Below, piece after piece: positions 54,022 to 63,980 of a stretch of 64,000 nt of DNA. Position 1 is the first letter of the stretch. Each line of letters starts with the position of its first letter. Origin of the DNA: Lachnocurva sp029100405 (GTDB lineage Bacteria > Bacillota > Clostridia > Lachnospirales > Lachnospiraceae); NCBI GenBank assembly GCA_046263755.1, contig JBJYZC010000004.1, forward strand, positions 132,141 to 196,140, written 5' to 3'. The position numbers were made by a program, and so were the translations under genes. The notes below the pieces were generated by a model. That model was given only the letters and a program-made list of their open reading frames with translations. It was not told where the DNA came from and searched no databases.

Positions 54022-55395
54022 TTATTCATCCGTTCGATCTCCTCGCCAGCCTTCTTTCGGATACATCTGTCTGAAAAGCCGCTTTCCCGTTTCGGTACAA
54101 AAGATCTTCTGATAAGCCGTCTCCGCAGCCTTCTTCGGAAGCTTATCCTCATAGATATTCACTAGGAAATCCGCTTCCACCAGGATCTGATAATCCCTTC
54201 CCTCAATCTTATCATAAGTATGGTGATGGCCGACGAGGAAACATACTCTCTCTATTATTCTGGGCGGATAAAGAAGAGATTTCAAGAGTTTTTCTGCTTC
54301 CATGGGTCCGAGTTTCTCCTGAAGCTTGCCGTCACTGGAGCCGAAATCCTTCTCCGCCTTATGAATCCCTATATCATGAACGATGGCCGCGGTCTCAAGA
54401 ATGGTCTCCTCTTCTGCCGTCAGATTCTCCCCGAGACCGATCAGGCGGGCATAGGTCCAGACCTTAGTGAAATGCTGGATCCGCATGGGGTCGCCCTTGT
54501 CGTAATCGGCCATGGCAAGATAAAGGGTATTTGGGCTTGGAAGTGCCGGATCCGTAAATTCTCCTGCCATGTGGTAAACTGCTGCATTCGGCCTTATAAA
54601 GCCTAGATAAGGTCTCTTGTTTCTGGACCGGATGGCCATTCCAAGATCGATATCCAAAAGGAGATTTTCTTCCCCGTCCCCGGCTTTTGCAATGATCTGG
54701 CCCTCGGGATCGATGACTATGGACTGTCCGGCAAAATCCATGGCATCCTCTTGTCCGACCCGGTTACACATGGCAATAAAGACATTGTTCTCATAAGCCT
54801 GGCCTCGAAGCTCCGCCTCAAAGACATCCAAGGGTTCCGACTTGACATTGGCAGCCGGGATCAAAACCATCTGTGCTCCCTGAAGAGCGCAGGAACGTAC
54901 CGACTCCGCCAGATGACGGTCAAAGCAGATCACAATCCCGATCCTGCCAAAGGGCGTGTCATAAACCCGAAAACCGCTTTCCGATGGCTCATAATAGTCC
55001 TTCTCGAAGAAATTTTCTGCCGAATAAATATTGACCATGTCCGAGCTTCCCAGGATCTCGCCCTGTGGATCCATCATATAAGAACGATCGAAGAGTCTGC
55101 CCTCTTTGGTCTTCACATAGAAGTTCGGGACCAGATAGATCTCTTTCTCCTTCGCCTTGTCCGAAAAAGCCTTGATTCTGTCGTCATCCTCCGGAATGGA
55201 GAAAGCGGTCTTCGAAATACCCATTCCTTCCAGCATAGCCGCCGGATATTGAGGAAAGAAGGGAGTCAATTGAGCCTCGGGAAAGAGGACCAGCTCAGTT
55301 CCGTTCAGGCAGACATCCTCAATATTCTCCATGGCTCTCTTGAAATTCACTTTTTTGTCCATGGACATCTGCATCTGTATCAGTGCGATCTTCAT
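54022..55395 (-). CDS. Nitrilase-family hydrolase fused to an HD domain
   Basis: 457 aa. Residues ~1-275: carbon-nitrogen hydrolase with Glu in LFPEAQLTPF and nucleophile Cys in IGIVICFDRHLAESVRS. The usual catalytic Lys motif (YRKxH) seems replaced by SSDMVNIYS. Residues ~300-430: HD domain with AAIVHDIGIHK, VGHHHTYDK and VEADFL. Two-domain proteins of this kind occur in Clostridia; the reaction is unknown. ATG 55395. First of three genes with HD, cls. Confidence 0.88.
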   Translation of the reverse strand: MKIALIQMQMSMDKKVNFKRAMENIEDVCLNGTELVLFPEAQLTPFFPQYPAAMLEGMGISKTAFSIPEDDDRIKAFSDKAKEKEIYLVPNFYVKTKEGRLFDRSYMMDPQGEILGSSDMVNIYSAENFFEKDYYEPSESGFRVYDTPFGRIGIVICFDRHLAESVRSCALQGAQMVLIPAANVKSEPLDVFEAELRGQAYENNVFIAMCNRVGQEDAMDFAGQSIVIDPEGQIIAKAGDGEENLLLDIDLGMAIRSRNKRPYLGFIRPNAAVYHMAGEFTDPALPSPNTLYLAMADYDKGDPMRIQHFTKVWTYARLIGLGENLTAEEETILETAAIVHDIGIHKAEKDFGSSDGKLQEKLGPMEAEKLLKSLLYPPRIIERVCFLVGHHHTYDKIEGRDYQILVEADFLVNIYEDKLPKKAAETAYQKIFCTETGKRLFRQMYPKEGWRGDRTDE

Positions 55396-55428
55396 ACGAA
55401 TTACCCTTCCAGTAATCTAAAAAATTAT

Positions 55429-56733
55429 TTATAACAGATCCTTGAAATGGAAACTGGCCTTCCCGTCTGCATAATCTCCAACGATCTGGCCATGCCCCAG
55501 AAGTTCATATTTATAGGTCATGAGGCCTTCCAGTCCAACCGGGCCGCGGGCATGCAGCTTACTGGTCGAAATCCCGACCTCGGCGCCAAAGCCATAGCGG
55601 AAACCGTCGGCAAAACGGGTGGAACAATTCCGGTAAACACCGGCCGAATCCACCATCTGAAGGAAGTAAGAAGCTGTCTCATCGTTCTCGGTCAGGATGG
55701 CATCTGTGTGATGAGAGCCGTAACAATTAATGTGATTCACGGCTTCCTTGACATTATCCACCAACTTGACCGATGCGATAAAATCCAGATATTCCTTGTG
55801 ATACTCCTCCTCTTCCATGAGGGGATCCTCTGCCAGAAGAAAATCTGCATCTTTTAAAGCCGAGAGCGTCTCTGCATTGCCACGGACCCTGACCCCGGCC
55901 TTTCGGAATGCCTCACTTAATTTTGGAAAGATCTGCCAAGCGATCTGCCGGTCGATCAGAATGGTCTCTGTGGCATTGCAAGCCGCTGCATACTGGGTCT
56001 TGGCGTCCACGAGAATTCGAACGGCCTGGTCTAATTTTGCGTCCCGATCCACATAAGTATGACAGACACCGTCGGCATGGCCCATGACCGGGATCCGGGT
56101 ATGATTCATGATATAGGAGACAAAGGCATTGGAACCTCTCGGTATCAAGAGATCCACATCCTTGTCGCACCGGAGAAGCTCATCGATCTCACTATGCGCT
56201 TCTGCCTGAAAGAGGCAGCCTTCCGGCAGACCGGCAGTAATAACTGCATCCTTTATGAGAGAAAAGAGGATCCGGTTCGTCTCCCGGGTTTCCTTTCCGC
56301 CCTTTAAGATAGCACAGTTTCCACTCTTAATACAAAGAGAGGAGATCTGGACCAGGGCGTCCGGCCTGGCCTCGAAGATGACGCCGATGACACCGATCGG
56401 AACCTGGATACGGCGAAGTTCCAGCTTCTGATCCAACTGCCGGTCCAAAAGGACTTTTCCGATGGGGTCCACAAGGGTCATCAATTGATCGATCCCGGCC
56501 AGGACATCGGACAGCTTCTTCTCATCGAAGCGAAGTCTTTTTTTCACGGAATCCTTCACGCCTTCCTTCTCGGCCCGAGCCAGGTCCGCCCGATTGGCTT
56601 CAAAAATCTCATTCTTTCCCAAGACAAGGGCCTTTTTGATCTCTGCCAGAGCCCGGTCCCTGGTCTCTTTTGAACTGGCCGCCATGAAAGGCGATGTCAA
56701 TTTCATGCGGTGCGCTTCTTCCTGAATCGTCAT
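55429..56733 (-). CDS. proA: Gamma-glutamyl phosphate reductase (glutamate-5-semialdehyde dehydrogenase)
   Basis: 434 aa. Second step of proline synthesis. Catalytic Cys in YAAACNATETIL, and PIGVIGVIFEARPDALVQI is a ProA hallmark. Start ATG overlaps the stop of the flavin reductase by 4 bp (ATGA), so translation is coupled. No proB in the window. Confidence 0.97.
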   Translation of the reverse strand: MTIQEEAHRMKLTSPFMAASSKETRDRALAEIKKALVLGKNEIFEANRADLARAEKEGVKDSVKKRLRFDEKKLSDVLAGIDQLMTLVDPIGKVLLDRQLDQKLELRRIQVPIGVIGVIFEARPDALVQISSLCIKSGNCAILKGGKETRETNRILFSLIKDAVITAGLPEGCLFQAEAHSEIDELLRCDKDVDLLIPRGSNAFVSYIMNHTRIPVMGHADGVCHTYVDRDAKLDQAVRILVDAKTQYAAACNATETILIDRQIAWQIFPKLSEAFRKAGVRVRGNAETLSALKDADFLLAEDPLMEEEEYHKEYLDFIASVKLVDNVKEAVNHINCYGSHHTDAILTENDETASYFLQMVDSAGVYRNCSTRFADGFRYGFGAEVGISTSKLHARGPVGLEGLMTYKYELLGHGQIVGDYADGKASFHFKDLL

Positions 56734-57443
56734 TTACTTCCCTTTCTTTTTCCTGTCTTTCCTGTTTTCCCGGCTTTCGGCTTTCCTGATGCTTTTGGCT
56801 TGCCTGAGGCTTTCGGCCTGCCTGATGCTTTTGGCTTGCCTGAGGCTTTTGGCTTGCCCTTCTGATCTAACGGATCTGCTTTTTTCCTTCTCCTGACCGA
56901 GTAACCGAACCTTCCCAGTTCCTTTGCTAAGCTGAAATAGCTTCCATGAGAATAGACGATCGGTTTCGCTTCTTCCAGATGGAAAGTCTCCTTCTCATCC
57001 ATATATGCCGAATCTGCATGCACAGCCAGGACTTCGGCCAGAAACATGACATGAGATCCAAGCTCTTTCTCCTCAGTCACCCGACATTCGATATTGACCG
57101 GGCTCTCCTCAACAAGAGCAGCATCAATTTGATCCGCTTCCTCCTTATGGAGACCGCAATATGCAAACTTATCCAAGTCCCGCCCGCTTCTTACGCCGCA
57201 GAGATCGGCAGCCCTTGCCAAATCCTCCGTTGTCAGATTGATGACAAAGACACCGGTCTCATGAAGAGCCTGATAGGAATATCTCGATTTCCGGACAGAA
57301 ATATAGACCATGGGCGGATTGGTATTAATTGTCCCGGTCCATGCCACAGTCAGAAGGTTATCCTTGCCATCCCTTCCACGGGTTGATACCAGAACCGCAG
57401 GCAAGGGATAGAGCATATTCCCGGCCTTCATTGTAATCTTCAC
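56730..57443 (-). CDS. Flavin reductase-like domain protein with Lys-Pro repeat tail
   Basis: 237 aa. Residues 1-~185 are an FMN-binding split-barrel flavin reductase domain (LLTVAWTGTINTNPPMVYIS; HETGVFVINLTTEDLA). Residues ~195-237 are a basic tail with repeated GKPKAS units (one is GRPKAS), ending GKTGKTGKRKGSK. The tail is made from 18-bp DNA repeats, so it may vary in length. Role unknown; start ATG 57443, TGA shared with proA ATG. Confidence 0.88.
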   Translation of the reverse strand: MKITMKAGNMLYPLPAVLVSTRGRDGKDNLLTVAWTGTINTNPPMVYISVRKSRYSYQALHETGVFVINLTTEDLARAADLCGVRSGRDLDKFAYCGLHKEEADQIDAALVEESPVNIECRVTEEKELGSHVMFLAEVLAVHADSAYMDEKETFHLEEAKPIVYSHGSYFSLAKELGRFGYSVRRRKKADPLDQKGKPKASGKPKASGRPKASGKPKASGKPKAGKTGKTGKRKGSK

Positions 57444-57473
57444 GTCAATTTCCTTTCTCTTTCCATCAGCCGA

Positions 57474-59147
57474 TCAGGACTCTCTCTGAATCGCTTCAAT
57501 AATCGGAGGGACCATCTGCTTTTTCCGGGATACGACACCGGGCAGATAAATCCTTCCTTCTCGATTCTCCACTTTCTCGGAGAATGCCGACTGAATGATC
57601 CGCTCTGCATCATTCCCGGTATAGAGGAGCTCAGAACTTTCTTCCAAAATATTCGTCAGCATAACAAAAACCATATCCAGATTCTTATCTGCCTGAACCG
57701 TCTTCAGATACTCCTGTAAGCCGTCCCGGATGGAATCCAGCTGCCGCCTGGTCGGGGCGCTGACCTGGGAGACGCCAAAGGAGACTTCGCCCGAATAGAA
57801 GATCTTGAAGTCCGTATAGAGGATCTGTTCGGTCGTTTTCCCTGTAAAATCAGAACCAGCCTCAAACATGGCAACTGCCAGCTCTTCGATATCCACATTT
57901 GCAATTTTTGCCAGGGCCCTTGCAGCTTCTTCGTCCATGGGTGTACAAGTCGGCGAGCGGAACATCAGGGTATCCGAAAGAATAGCAGAAAGCATAATCC
58001 CTGCGATCTTCTCCGGAATGGGAAGCTGCTTTTCCCGGAACATATGATAGATGATGGTATTGGTACATCCCAGCGGCTGATTTCGAAAATAGATCGGCTG
58101 CATGGTCTCCAGAGATCCCAGTCTGTGATGATCGATGATCTCAAGGATCTCAGCTTCCTCAATTCCGTCGACTGCCTGGGATCTCTCATTATGGTCCACC
58201 AGAATGACCTTTTTCTTCTGAGCATCCAGGAGATTTCGCCGGGAGACCATACCGATATAGCGGTGCTGCTGGTCCAAAACCGGGAAGTCACGGTGACGGA
58301 CCTTGGACATCTGTTCCTGGACATCATCCACACGATCATCAAGTTCAAAGGAAATAAAGTGATCCTTGGTCATGACCGAACGAATCGGCATACTCTGATT
58401 AATGAGCCGCGCTGTAGTAAAGGAATCGAATTCCGTTACAATCAGGACACACTGAATCGCGCCGGCCATGAGAATGACATCCGGGTCTACATTTTCCCTG
58501 GAAGATCCGGTGATGATCACACAGGAAGGGTTCTGCTCGAGAACGGTCTGGATCCGGTCCCGGATATTGCCGACAATAACGAGGTCATCTGCCAGAATAT
58601 CCTGTCGGATCCTCTCCTCGGATCCGGCGGCTACCACAACTTTGCCTTTGACAAAATAGGCATGGTCGTTACCGGAAAGAATACTCCCCTGCAAGGTCTC
58701 CATGATATTCAAATACTGAGTCCTGGCCCGGCTCAGGATGCGATTGTCGATCACATCCATATAGGAATAGGCAATGTCGCTGTTACTGATAATTCCTTCG
58801 AGAAAACCATCCCGGCTTACGACCGGCATGGTTACGACATCCAATGTCCGCATCAGGGTCCAGGCTTTCTTCAGGGAATAGTGACTGTCGATGCCGGCAT
58901 TCTTTCGGAAAGAGAGATCCTTGATCTGAGTGGAGACATCCGTAACCGTTTCCGGCTCAGGGACGGAAAAACGGCTGAGGACATATCGGCTCTCACCGTT
59001 TAATTTCCCGGCTTTCTTTGGAATATAGGTCTGGCCGTCCCCGGAATGGTTTTTAAAATAAGAATAGCTGATCGCTGCACAGATACTATCCGTATCCGGA
59101 TTCTTGTGGCCGATCACCCAGACCGGTTTCTTCTCCTGCTTTTCCAT
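57474..59147 (-). CDS. Family II inorganic pyrophosphatase with CBS and DRTGG domains
   Basis: 557 aa, against ~310 for the plain enzyme. DHH motif GHKNPDTDSI near the N-terminus; CBS (PVVSRDGFLEGIISNSDI), DRTGG (~residues 125-235) and second CBS (PVLDQQHRYIGMVSRRNLL) inserted; then VDHNE, DHHRLGS and the DHHA2 motif SRKKQMVPP. Mn/Co-dependent; clostridial enzymes of this layout are inhibited by AMP/ADP and activated by ATP or Ap4A. Hydrolyses pyrophosphate in the cytosol. Confidence 0.96.
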   Translation of the reverse strand: MEKQEKKPVWVIGHKNPDTDSICAAISYSYFKNHSGDGQTYIPKKAGKLNGESRYVLSRFSVPEPETVTDVSTQIKDLSFRKNAGIDSHYSLKKAWTLMRTLDVVTMPVVSRDGFLEGIISNSDIAYSYMDVIDNRILSRARTQYLNIMETLQGSILSGNDHAYFVKGKVVVAAGSEERIRQDILADDLVIVGNIRDRIQTVLEQNPSCVIITGSSRENVDPDVILMAGAIQCVLIVTEFDSFTTARLINQSMPIRSVMTKDHFISFELDDRVDDVQEQMSKVRHRDFPVLDQQHRYIGMVSRRNLLDAQKKKVILVDHNERSQAVDGIEEAEILEIIDHHRLGSLETMQPIYFRNQPLGCTNTIIYHMFREKQLPIPEKIAGIMLSAILSDTLMFRSPTCTPMDEEAARALAKIANVDIEELAVAMFEAGSDFTGKTTEQILYTDFKIFYSGEVSFGVSQVSAPTRRQLDSIRDGLQEYLKTVQADKNLDMVFVMLTNILEESSELLYTGNDAERIIQSAFSEKVENREGRIYLPGVVSRKKQMVPPIIEAIQRES

Positions 59148-59271
59148 ATATGCCCTCTTTCTGATATCTTAAGCTTGGAATGGCTCCCTTACTTCCCAAT
59201 GGATCAAAGAACAAGAAAGGCTGCATGAGTTCCCCCTTGCAGCCTGAATGATCGCATCAAACGATTGAATC

Positions 59272-59913
59272 TTAGAATGAAATGTAGCCCATGAGATAAA
59301 GAAAGAGGACTACAAAAGCACCTACATTGACAATGTTCAGAATCAATGAGAAAAGATTGATTCCCCGGATCGAACGGAAGTGCTTTTCTTCCAGATTCTG
59401 ATCCTCTTCTCTACTGGCCATTTCTGTCAGAAGATCCTGAATATTCCGATAGACTTTGACATTCTCCGAATGAACCTTCTCCGAAAGTTCATCCTTAATA
59501 GAACCCAGCCCTTCGGAAACTGTTGTCAGATTCTCCTTGACGCCGCTAAGACTATCCTGCACGGCCTGCGTCTGCTGTGCCGCATTTTCCTCATTGCCTG
59601 CTACCTGGTTGGAAATTCTCTCCTCAATACTGCCCATGGTTGCATTCACCTGGGTCATCATTTCATCAACCTTACGATTGACATCGAGAACAAGGGAATC
59701 TGCCTCCTGCTGTTTCTTGATCAGAGACTCCTGCAGCTCCTGGTTCTTTGCTTCTTTTGCTCTTACCAAAGCTTCCAGTTCCTTGACTTTCCGCTCACGA
59801 ACACCAATCAGCTTGGTCAGCTGCATTGCCTTTTCCCGAAAGGCATCGATCTGTTTTAAAAGCTCATCTTCCCCGGAATCTTTAGCTTCCTTTGTTTCAA
59901 ACTCTTCCGTCAT
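59272..59913 (-). CDS. Coiled-coil protein with C-terminal membrane anchor
   Basis: 213 aa. Glu/Lys/Gln-rich, predicted coiled coil over residues ~15-90 and ~95-165, then one helix at the very end (LFSLILNIVNVGAFVVLFLYL). Tail-anchored topology with the rods in the cytosol. No recognised family. GAGGAGA before the ATG; promoter at 59953-59981. Confidence 0.8.
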   Translation of the reverse strand: MTEEFETKEAKDSGEDELLKQIDAFREKAMQLTKLIGVRERKVKELEALVRAKEAKNQELQESLIKKQQEADSLVLDVNRKVDEMMTQVNATMGSIEERISNQVAGNEENAAQQTQAVQDSLSGVKENLTTVSEGLGSIKDELSEKVHSENVKVYRNIQDLLTEMASREEDQNLEEKHFRSIRGINLFSLILNIVNVGAFVVLFLYLMGYISF

Positions 59914-59952
59914 CTTTCTCTCCTCATATAAAAGGATCTAATATTAACTCAT

Positions 59953-59981
59953 AGTTTAACATTTCACTTTTCTGATGTAAA
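59953..59981 (-). promoter_or_regulatory. Promoter of the coiled-coil protein gene
   Basis: On the - strand TTTACA (59981-59976), 17 bp, TAAACT (59958-59953). Confidence 0.6.
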
Positions 59982-60005
59982 GTAGGCCGAAAATGAAATA
60001 AGGGT

Positions 60006-60038
60006 AAAAAAAGGGCCCTGCGAAAATTCGCAGGGCCC
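60006..60038 (-). terminator. Terminator of the pyruvate:ferredoxin oxidoreductase gene
   Basis: GGGCCCTGCGAA and its exact complement (60013-60024 / 60027-60038) around a 2-nt centre; on the - strand it is followed by TTTTTTT. 63 bp after the stop. Confidence 0.93.
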
Positions 60039-60100
60039 TTCGACCTCATTTTCTATGAAGCGGGGAGAAAAATCTCTCCGTCTTATTTCAGGAAAACAGA

Positions 60101-63100
60101 TCAGTCAGCATAAAGGCTAACCAGCTTGTTCAGGTAAGCATAACGCTCCTTGGATCCTTCTTCACCCTTTGCAAAGAGTACCTCTGCAGTATCCGGATGG
60201 AACTTGGTCAGGGATGCATAACGGTTCTCACCTGCAAGGAATTCCTTGTAGTCGTCGGTCGGAGTCTTGGAGTCCAGAGTGAACTTGTTGGATTCCTTGG
60301 ACGGATCGAAGCGGAAGTTGAACCAGTAACCAGCCTTAACAGCCAGCTCTTCCTCGGTCATAGCCTTGCTCATGCCCTTCTTGATACCATGGTTGATACA
60401 AGGAGCATATGCAATGATGACAGAAGGTCCCGGATATGCCTCAGCCTCGGCAATTGCCTTAACAGCCTGGTTCATATCTGCACCCATAGCGATCTGAGCT
60501 ACATATACATATCCATAGGACATGCAGATGGAAGCGAGATCCTTCTTCTTGGTCTGCTTACCGCCGGCAGCGAACTCTGCTACTGCACCGATCGGGGTAG
60601 CCTTAGAGGACTGTCCGCCTGTGTTGGAGTAAACTTCGGTATCTACAACAAGAATGTTGACATCCTTACCGGAAGCGATGACATGATCGAGACCGCCGAA
60701 TCCGATATCGTAGCCCCATCCATCACCACCGAAGATCCACTGAGACTTCTTGGACAGGAAATCCTTCTCAACGAGAACTTCCTTAGCTTCCTCATTGGAA
60801 AGCTCACCAAGAGCTGCTACGACCTTCTCGGTAGCCAGCTGGTTTGCAACACCATCATTGAAGGTGTCCTTCCAATCCTTTACGGCACTGGTAAGAGCTG
60901 CATCACCGGTAGAAGCAACAAGCTGATCCAGCTTGTCAGCCAGCTTATCACGAACTGCTCTCTGAGCCAGAAGCATACCATAACCAAACTCAGCTGCATC
61001 CTCGAAGAGGGAGTTAGACCAAGCCGGGCCATGACCCTGAGCATTCATGGTGTAAGGAGTCGAAGGTGAAGAGTTACCCCAAATAGAGGTACATCCGGTT
61101 GCATTTGCGATGTACATACGATCGCCGAAGAGCTGAGTGATCAGCTTAACGTAAGGAGTCTCACCACAGCCTGCGCAAGCGCCGGAGAATTCCATCAGAG
61201 GCTTGCGGAACTGAGATCCCTTAACGGAATTCAGCTTGAACTTCTCAACAAGGTCTTCCTTGACCGGAAGAGTCTCAGCATAATCGAAGAATGCCTGTTC
61301 TCCTCTGTTTGCTTCGAAGTCATTGAGAGCGATTGCCTTTTCCTTAGCCGGGCATACATTTACACAGGAGCCGCATCCGGTACAATCGTAAGCGGATACA
61401 ACAATTGCGAACTTGTAATCCTTGTTTCCGGTAAGATCCTTTGTAACCATGCCTTCCGGCTTAGCTGCATCTTCTTCTGCGGTCAGAGCAACCGGACGGA
61501 TTGCTGCATGAGGGCAGACATAAGAACAACGGTTACATTCGATACACTTAGCAGCATCCCAAACCGGAACATCGGTAGCGACACCACGCTTCTCGAACTG
61601 AGAAGTACCGCTCGGAGTAGAACCATCAACATAGTTCTTAACAACAGATACAGGAATGGTGTTACCCTGCTGAGCGTTGACCTTACTCTGGATATCCTTA
61701 ACGAACTTGATCTGGTCTGCATTTCCTCTGGTCTCATCGATCTTCTCGGTCAGATCATCATCCTTGCAGTCAGCCCAGGATGCCGGAACATCAATCTTCT
61801 GATATGCAGTAGCACCTGCATCGATTGCATCCCAGTTCATCTTTACAACGTTATCACCCTTCTTTGCGTAGGAAGCCTTTGCAGCGTCCTTCATCAGCTG
61901 AAGTACCTGCTCCTCAGGGATGAGCTTGGTCAGGGAGAAGAATGCGGACTGAAGAACGGTATTGATTCTCTTGCCAAGTCCGATCTCCTTACCGATCTTA
62001 ACACCATCGATGATGTAGAAGTTGATGTGATGCTGTGCGATGTAACGCTTTACCTGTCCCGGAAGCTTCTCATCCAGTTCATCAGGAGTCCACTGGGTAT
62101 TGAAGAGGAAGGTGCCTCCGTCAACCAGATCCTGAACCATGTTGTACTTATAGATATAAGCCTGGCAATGACATGCTACGAAGTTTGCCTGGCTGATCAG
62201 ATAAGTAGAACGGATCGGCTTGTGACCAAATCTCAGGTGAGAAATGGTAACACCACCGGACTTCTTGGAGTCGTAATCGAAATATGCCTGAGCATACATG
62301 TCTGTGTTATCACCAATGATCTTGATGGAGTTCTTGTTGGCACCTACGGTACCATCAGCGCCCAGACCCCAGAACTTACAGTTGGTCGTTCCCTCAGGTG
62401 TGGTAACCGGATTTTCCTTAACATCAAGAGAAAGGTTGGTAACATCATCGATGATGCCGATGGTGAACTTCTTCTTCTCGTTGTTTCTATATACAGCAAT
62501 GATCTGTCCCGGAGTAGTATCCTTGGAACCCAGTCCGTAACGGCCTGAGAATACAGGAACCTGATCAAACTTACTACCCTTCAGAGCTGCTACAACATCG
62601 AGGTAGAGAGGCTCGCCCTCAGATCCCGGCTCCTTGGTACGATCCAGAACGGAAATCTTCTTAACAGTGTCAGGAATTGCAGCAATAAGAGCATCTGCGC
62701 AGAAAGGACGATAGAGACGTACCTTAACAACGCCGACCTTCTCTCCACGGGAAACCAGGTAGTCGATGGTCTCGTCGATGGTCTCGCAAACGGAGCCCAT
62801 AGCGATGATTACCTGCTCGGCATCCTTCGGTCCATAGTAGTTGAAGAGCTTATAGTCTGTACCGATCTTCTCATTGATCTTGTCCATGTAAGACTGAACA
62901 ATTGCAGGAAGTTCATCATAATAAGTGTTGCAGGCTTCTCTGGTCTGGAAGAAGATGTCAGGGTTCTGAGCGGAGCCCATTTCCTTCGGATGATTCGGGT
63001 TCAGAGCGTTCTCCTTGAATGCCTTCAAAGCATCGCGGTCGATCATATCCTGAAGTTCCGGATATCCGTTCTTCTCGTCCCATGTCTCGATCTTCTGGAT

Positions 63101-63640
63101 CTCATGAGAGGTACGGAAACCATCAAAGAAGTTAATGAAAGGAACATGACCCTTCAGGGCGGAAGCATGAGCTACCGGAGTCAGATCCATAACTTCCTGT
63201 ACGGAAGACTCGCAAAGCATAGCTACACCGGTCTGACGGCATGCATATACGTCGGAATGGTCACCGAAGATGTTCAGGGCATGAGTAGCAACGCATCGTG
63301 CAGATACATCGAATACTCCGGGAAGTCCTTCACCGGCGATCTTATACAGATTCGGGATCATCAGAAGAAGTCCCTGAGATGCGGTGTAGGTCGTAGTCAT
63401 TGCACCTGCTGCCAGAGAACCGTGTACAGCACCTGCTGCGCCGGCCTCAGACTGCATCTCTGTAATCTGTACAGGCTCACCGAACATATTCTTACGTCCG
63501 GCAGTCGCCCACTCATCTGTTGCTTCAGGCATTACAGATGAAGGGGTGATGGGATACATGGCAGCTACTTCTGTGAATGCATAAGAAGCATGAGCAGCAG
63601 CATGGTTACCATCCATGGTTTTCATTTTTCTCTTAATCAT
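60101..63640 (-). CDS. nifJ: Pyruvate:ferredoxin (flavodoxin) oxidoreductase, single-chain
   Basis: 1,179 aa. Converts pyruvate and CoA to acetyl-CoA, CO2 and reduced ferredoxin. All subunits fused: alpha (MDGNHAAAHASYAFTEVAA; YPITPSS), gamma, two [4Fe-4S] ferredoxin motifs (CIECNRCSYVCP and CTGCGSCVNVCP), and the TPP-binding beta part (GDGWGYDIGFGG; EVYSNTGGQSSKATP) with proximal cluster Cys in CAGCGETPY. ATG 63640 with AGGAGG nine bases upstream. Central to fermentation; monocistronic. Confidence 0.98.
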   Translation of the reverse strand: MIKRKMKTMDGNHAAAHASYAFTEVAAMYPITPSSVMPEATDEWATAGRKNMFGEPVQITEMQSEAGAAGAVHGSLAAGAMTTTYTASQGLLLMIPNLYKIAGEGLPGVFDVSARCVATHALNIFGDHSDVYACRQTGVAMLCESSVQEVMDLTPVAHASALKGHVPFINFFDGFRTSHEIQKIETWDEKNGYPELQDMIDRDALKAFKENALNPNHPKEMGSAQNPDIFFQTREACNTYYDELPAIVQSYMDKINEKIGTDYKLFNYYGPKDAEQVIIAMGSVCETIDETIDYLVSRGEKVGVVKVRLYRPFCADALIAAIPDTVKKISVLDRTKEPGSEGEPLYLDVVAALKGSKFDQVPVFSGRYGLGSKDTTPGQIIAVYRNNEKKKFTIGIIDDVTNLSLDVKENPVTTPEGTTNCKFWGLGADGTVGANKNSIKIIGDNTDMYAQAYFDYDSKKSGGVTISHLRFGHKPIRSTYLISQANFVACHCQAYIYKYNMVQDLVDGGTFLFNTQWTPDELDEKLPGQVKRYIAQHHINFYIIDGVKIGKEIGLGKRINTVLQSAFFSLTKLIPEEQVLQLMKDAAKASYAKKGDNVVKMNWDAIDAGATAYQKIDVPASWADCKDDDLTEKIDETRGNADQIKFVKDIQSKVNAQQGNTIPVSVVKNYVDGSTPSGTSQFEKRGVATDVPVWDAAKCIECNRCSYVCPHAAIRPVALTAEEDAAKPEGMVTKDLTGNKDYKFAIVVSAYDCTGCGSCVNVCPAKEKAIALNDFEANRGEQAFFDYAETLPVKEDLVEKFKLNSVKGSQFRKPLMEFSGACAGCGETPYVKLITQLFGDRMYIANATGCTSIWGNSSPSTPYTMNAQGHGPAWSNSLFEDAAEFGYGMLLAQRAVRDKLADKLDQLVASTGDAALTSAVKDWKDTFNDGVANQLATEKVVAALGELSNEEAKEVLVEKDFLSKKSQWIFGGDGWGYDIGFGGLDHVIASGKDVNILVVDTEVYSNTGGQSSKATPIGAVAEFAAGGKQTKKKDLASICMSYGYVYVAQIAMGADMNQAVKAIAEAEAYPGPSVIIAYAPCINHGIKKGMSKAMTEEELAVKAGYWFNFRFDPSKESNKFTLDSKTPTDDYKEFLAGENRYASLTKFHPDTAEVLFAKGEEGSKERYAYLNKLVSLYAD

Positions 63641-63733
63641 GAAAAATTCCCTCCTAACAAGATTATGACACTGTTAACAACTGTGAAGTTTTCACTGGCG
63701 AAAACCACACAAAATGCACAAAGTCTATTTATT

Positions 63734-63762
63734 ATATTAGGATTTTCATTGTGAAAAATCAA
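63734..63762 (-). promoter_or_regulatory. nifJ promoter with palindromic spacer
   Basis: On the - strand TTGATT (63762-63757), 17 bp, TAATAT (63739-63734). The spacer contains an inverted repeat GATTTTCA-TTG-TGAAAA (63741-63757 + strand), a possible operator. A second inverted repeat GTGAA-GTT-TTCAC lies at 63682-63694 between promoter and start. The rest of the 360-bp terminal stretch (63641-64000) shows no gene. Confidence 0.6.
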
Positions 63763-63951
63763 TAGAGCGACGGTCGATTCCACTGTTTAATTTCAAATAC
63801 AGAACGGATCCGACCGGCCTTCCGTCTTAACAAGCTTGTGTGAAAATTTTTCCTGCCACTTGATTTCACCGGAAAACTCGGAAGTTTGACACCCAAAATC
63901 CTCAGAAGCCAGTGATGGCTTTATTTTTTGCACAAATTCTAATATTGTGTA

Positions 63952-63980
63952 TTGCGTATATGCGTATATAGTGGTAAAAT
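63952..63980 (+). promoter_or_regulatory. Promoter for a gene beyond the right edge
   Basis: TTGCGT (63952-63957), 17 bp, TAAAAT (63975-63980), pointing out of the window and divergent from nifJ. Confidence 0.55.

Noticed and set aside
61508..62548. 346-aa + strand ORF inside nifJ
   Set aside because: Antisense of a well conserved coding region; no recognised domain or start signal.
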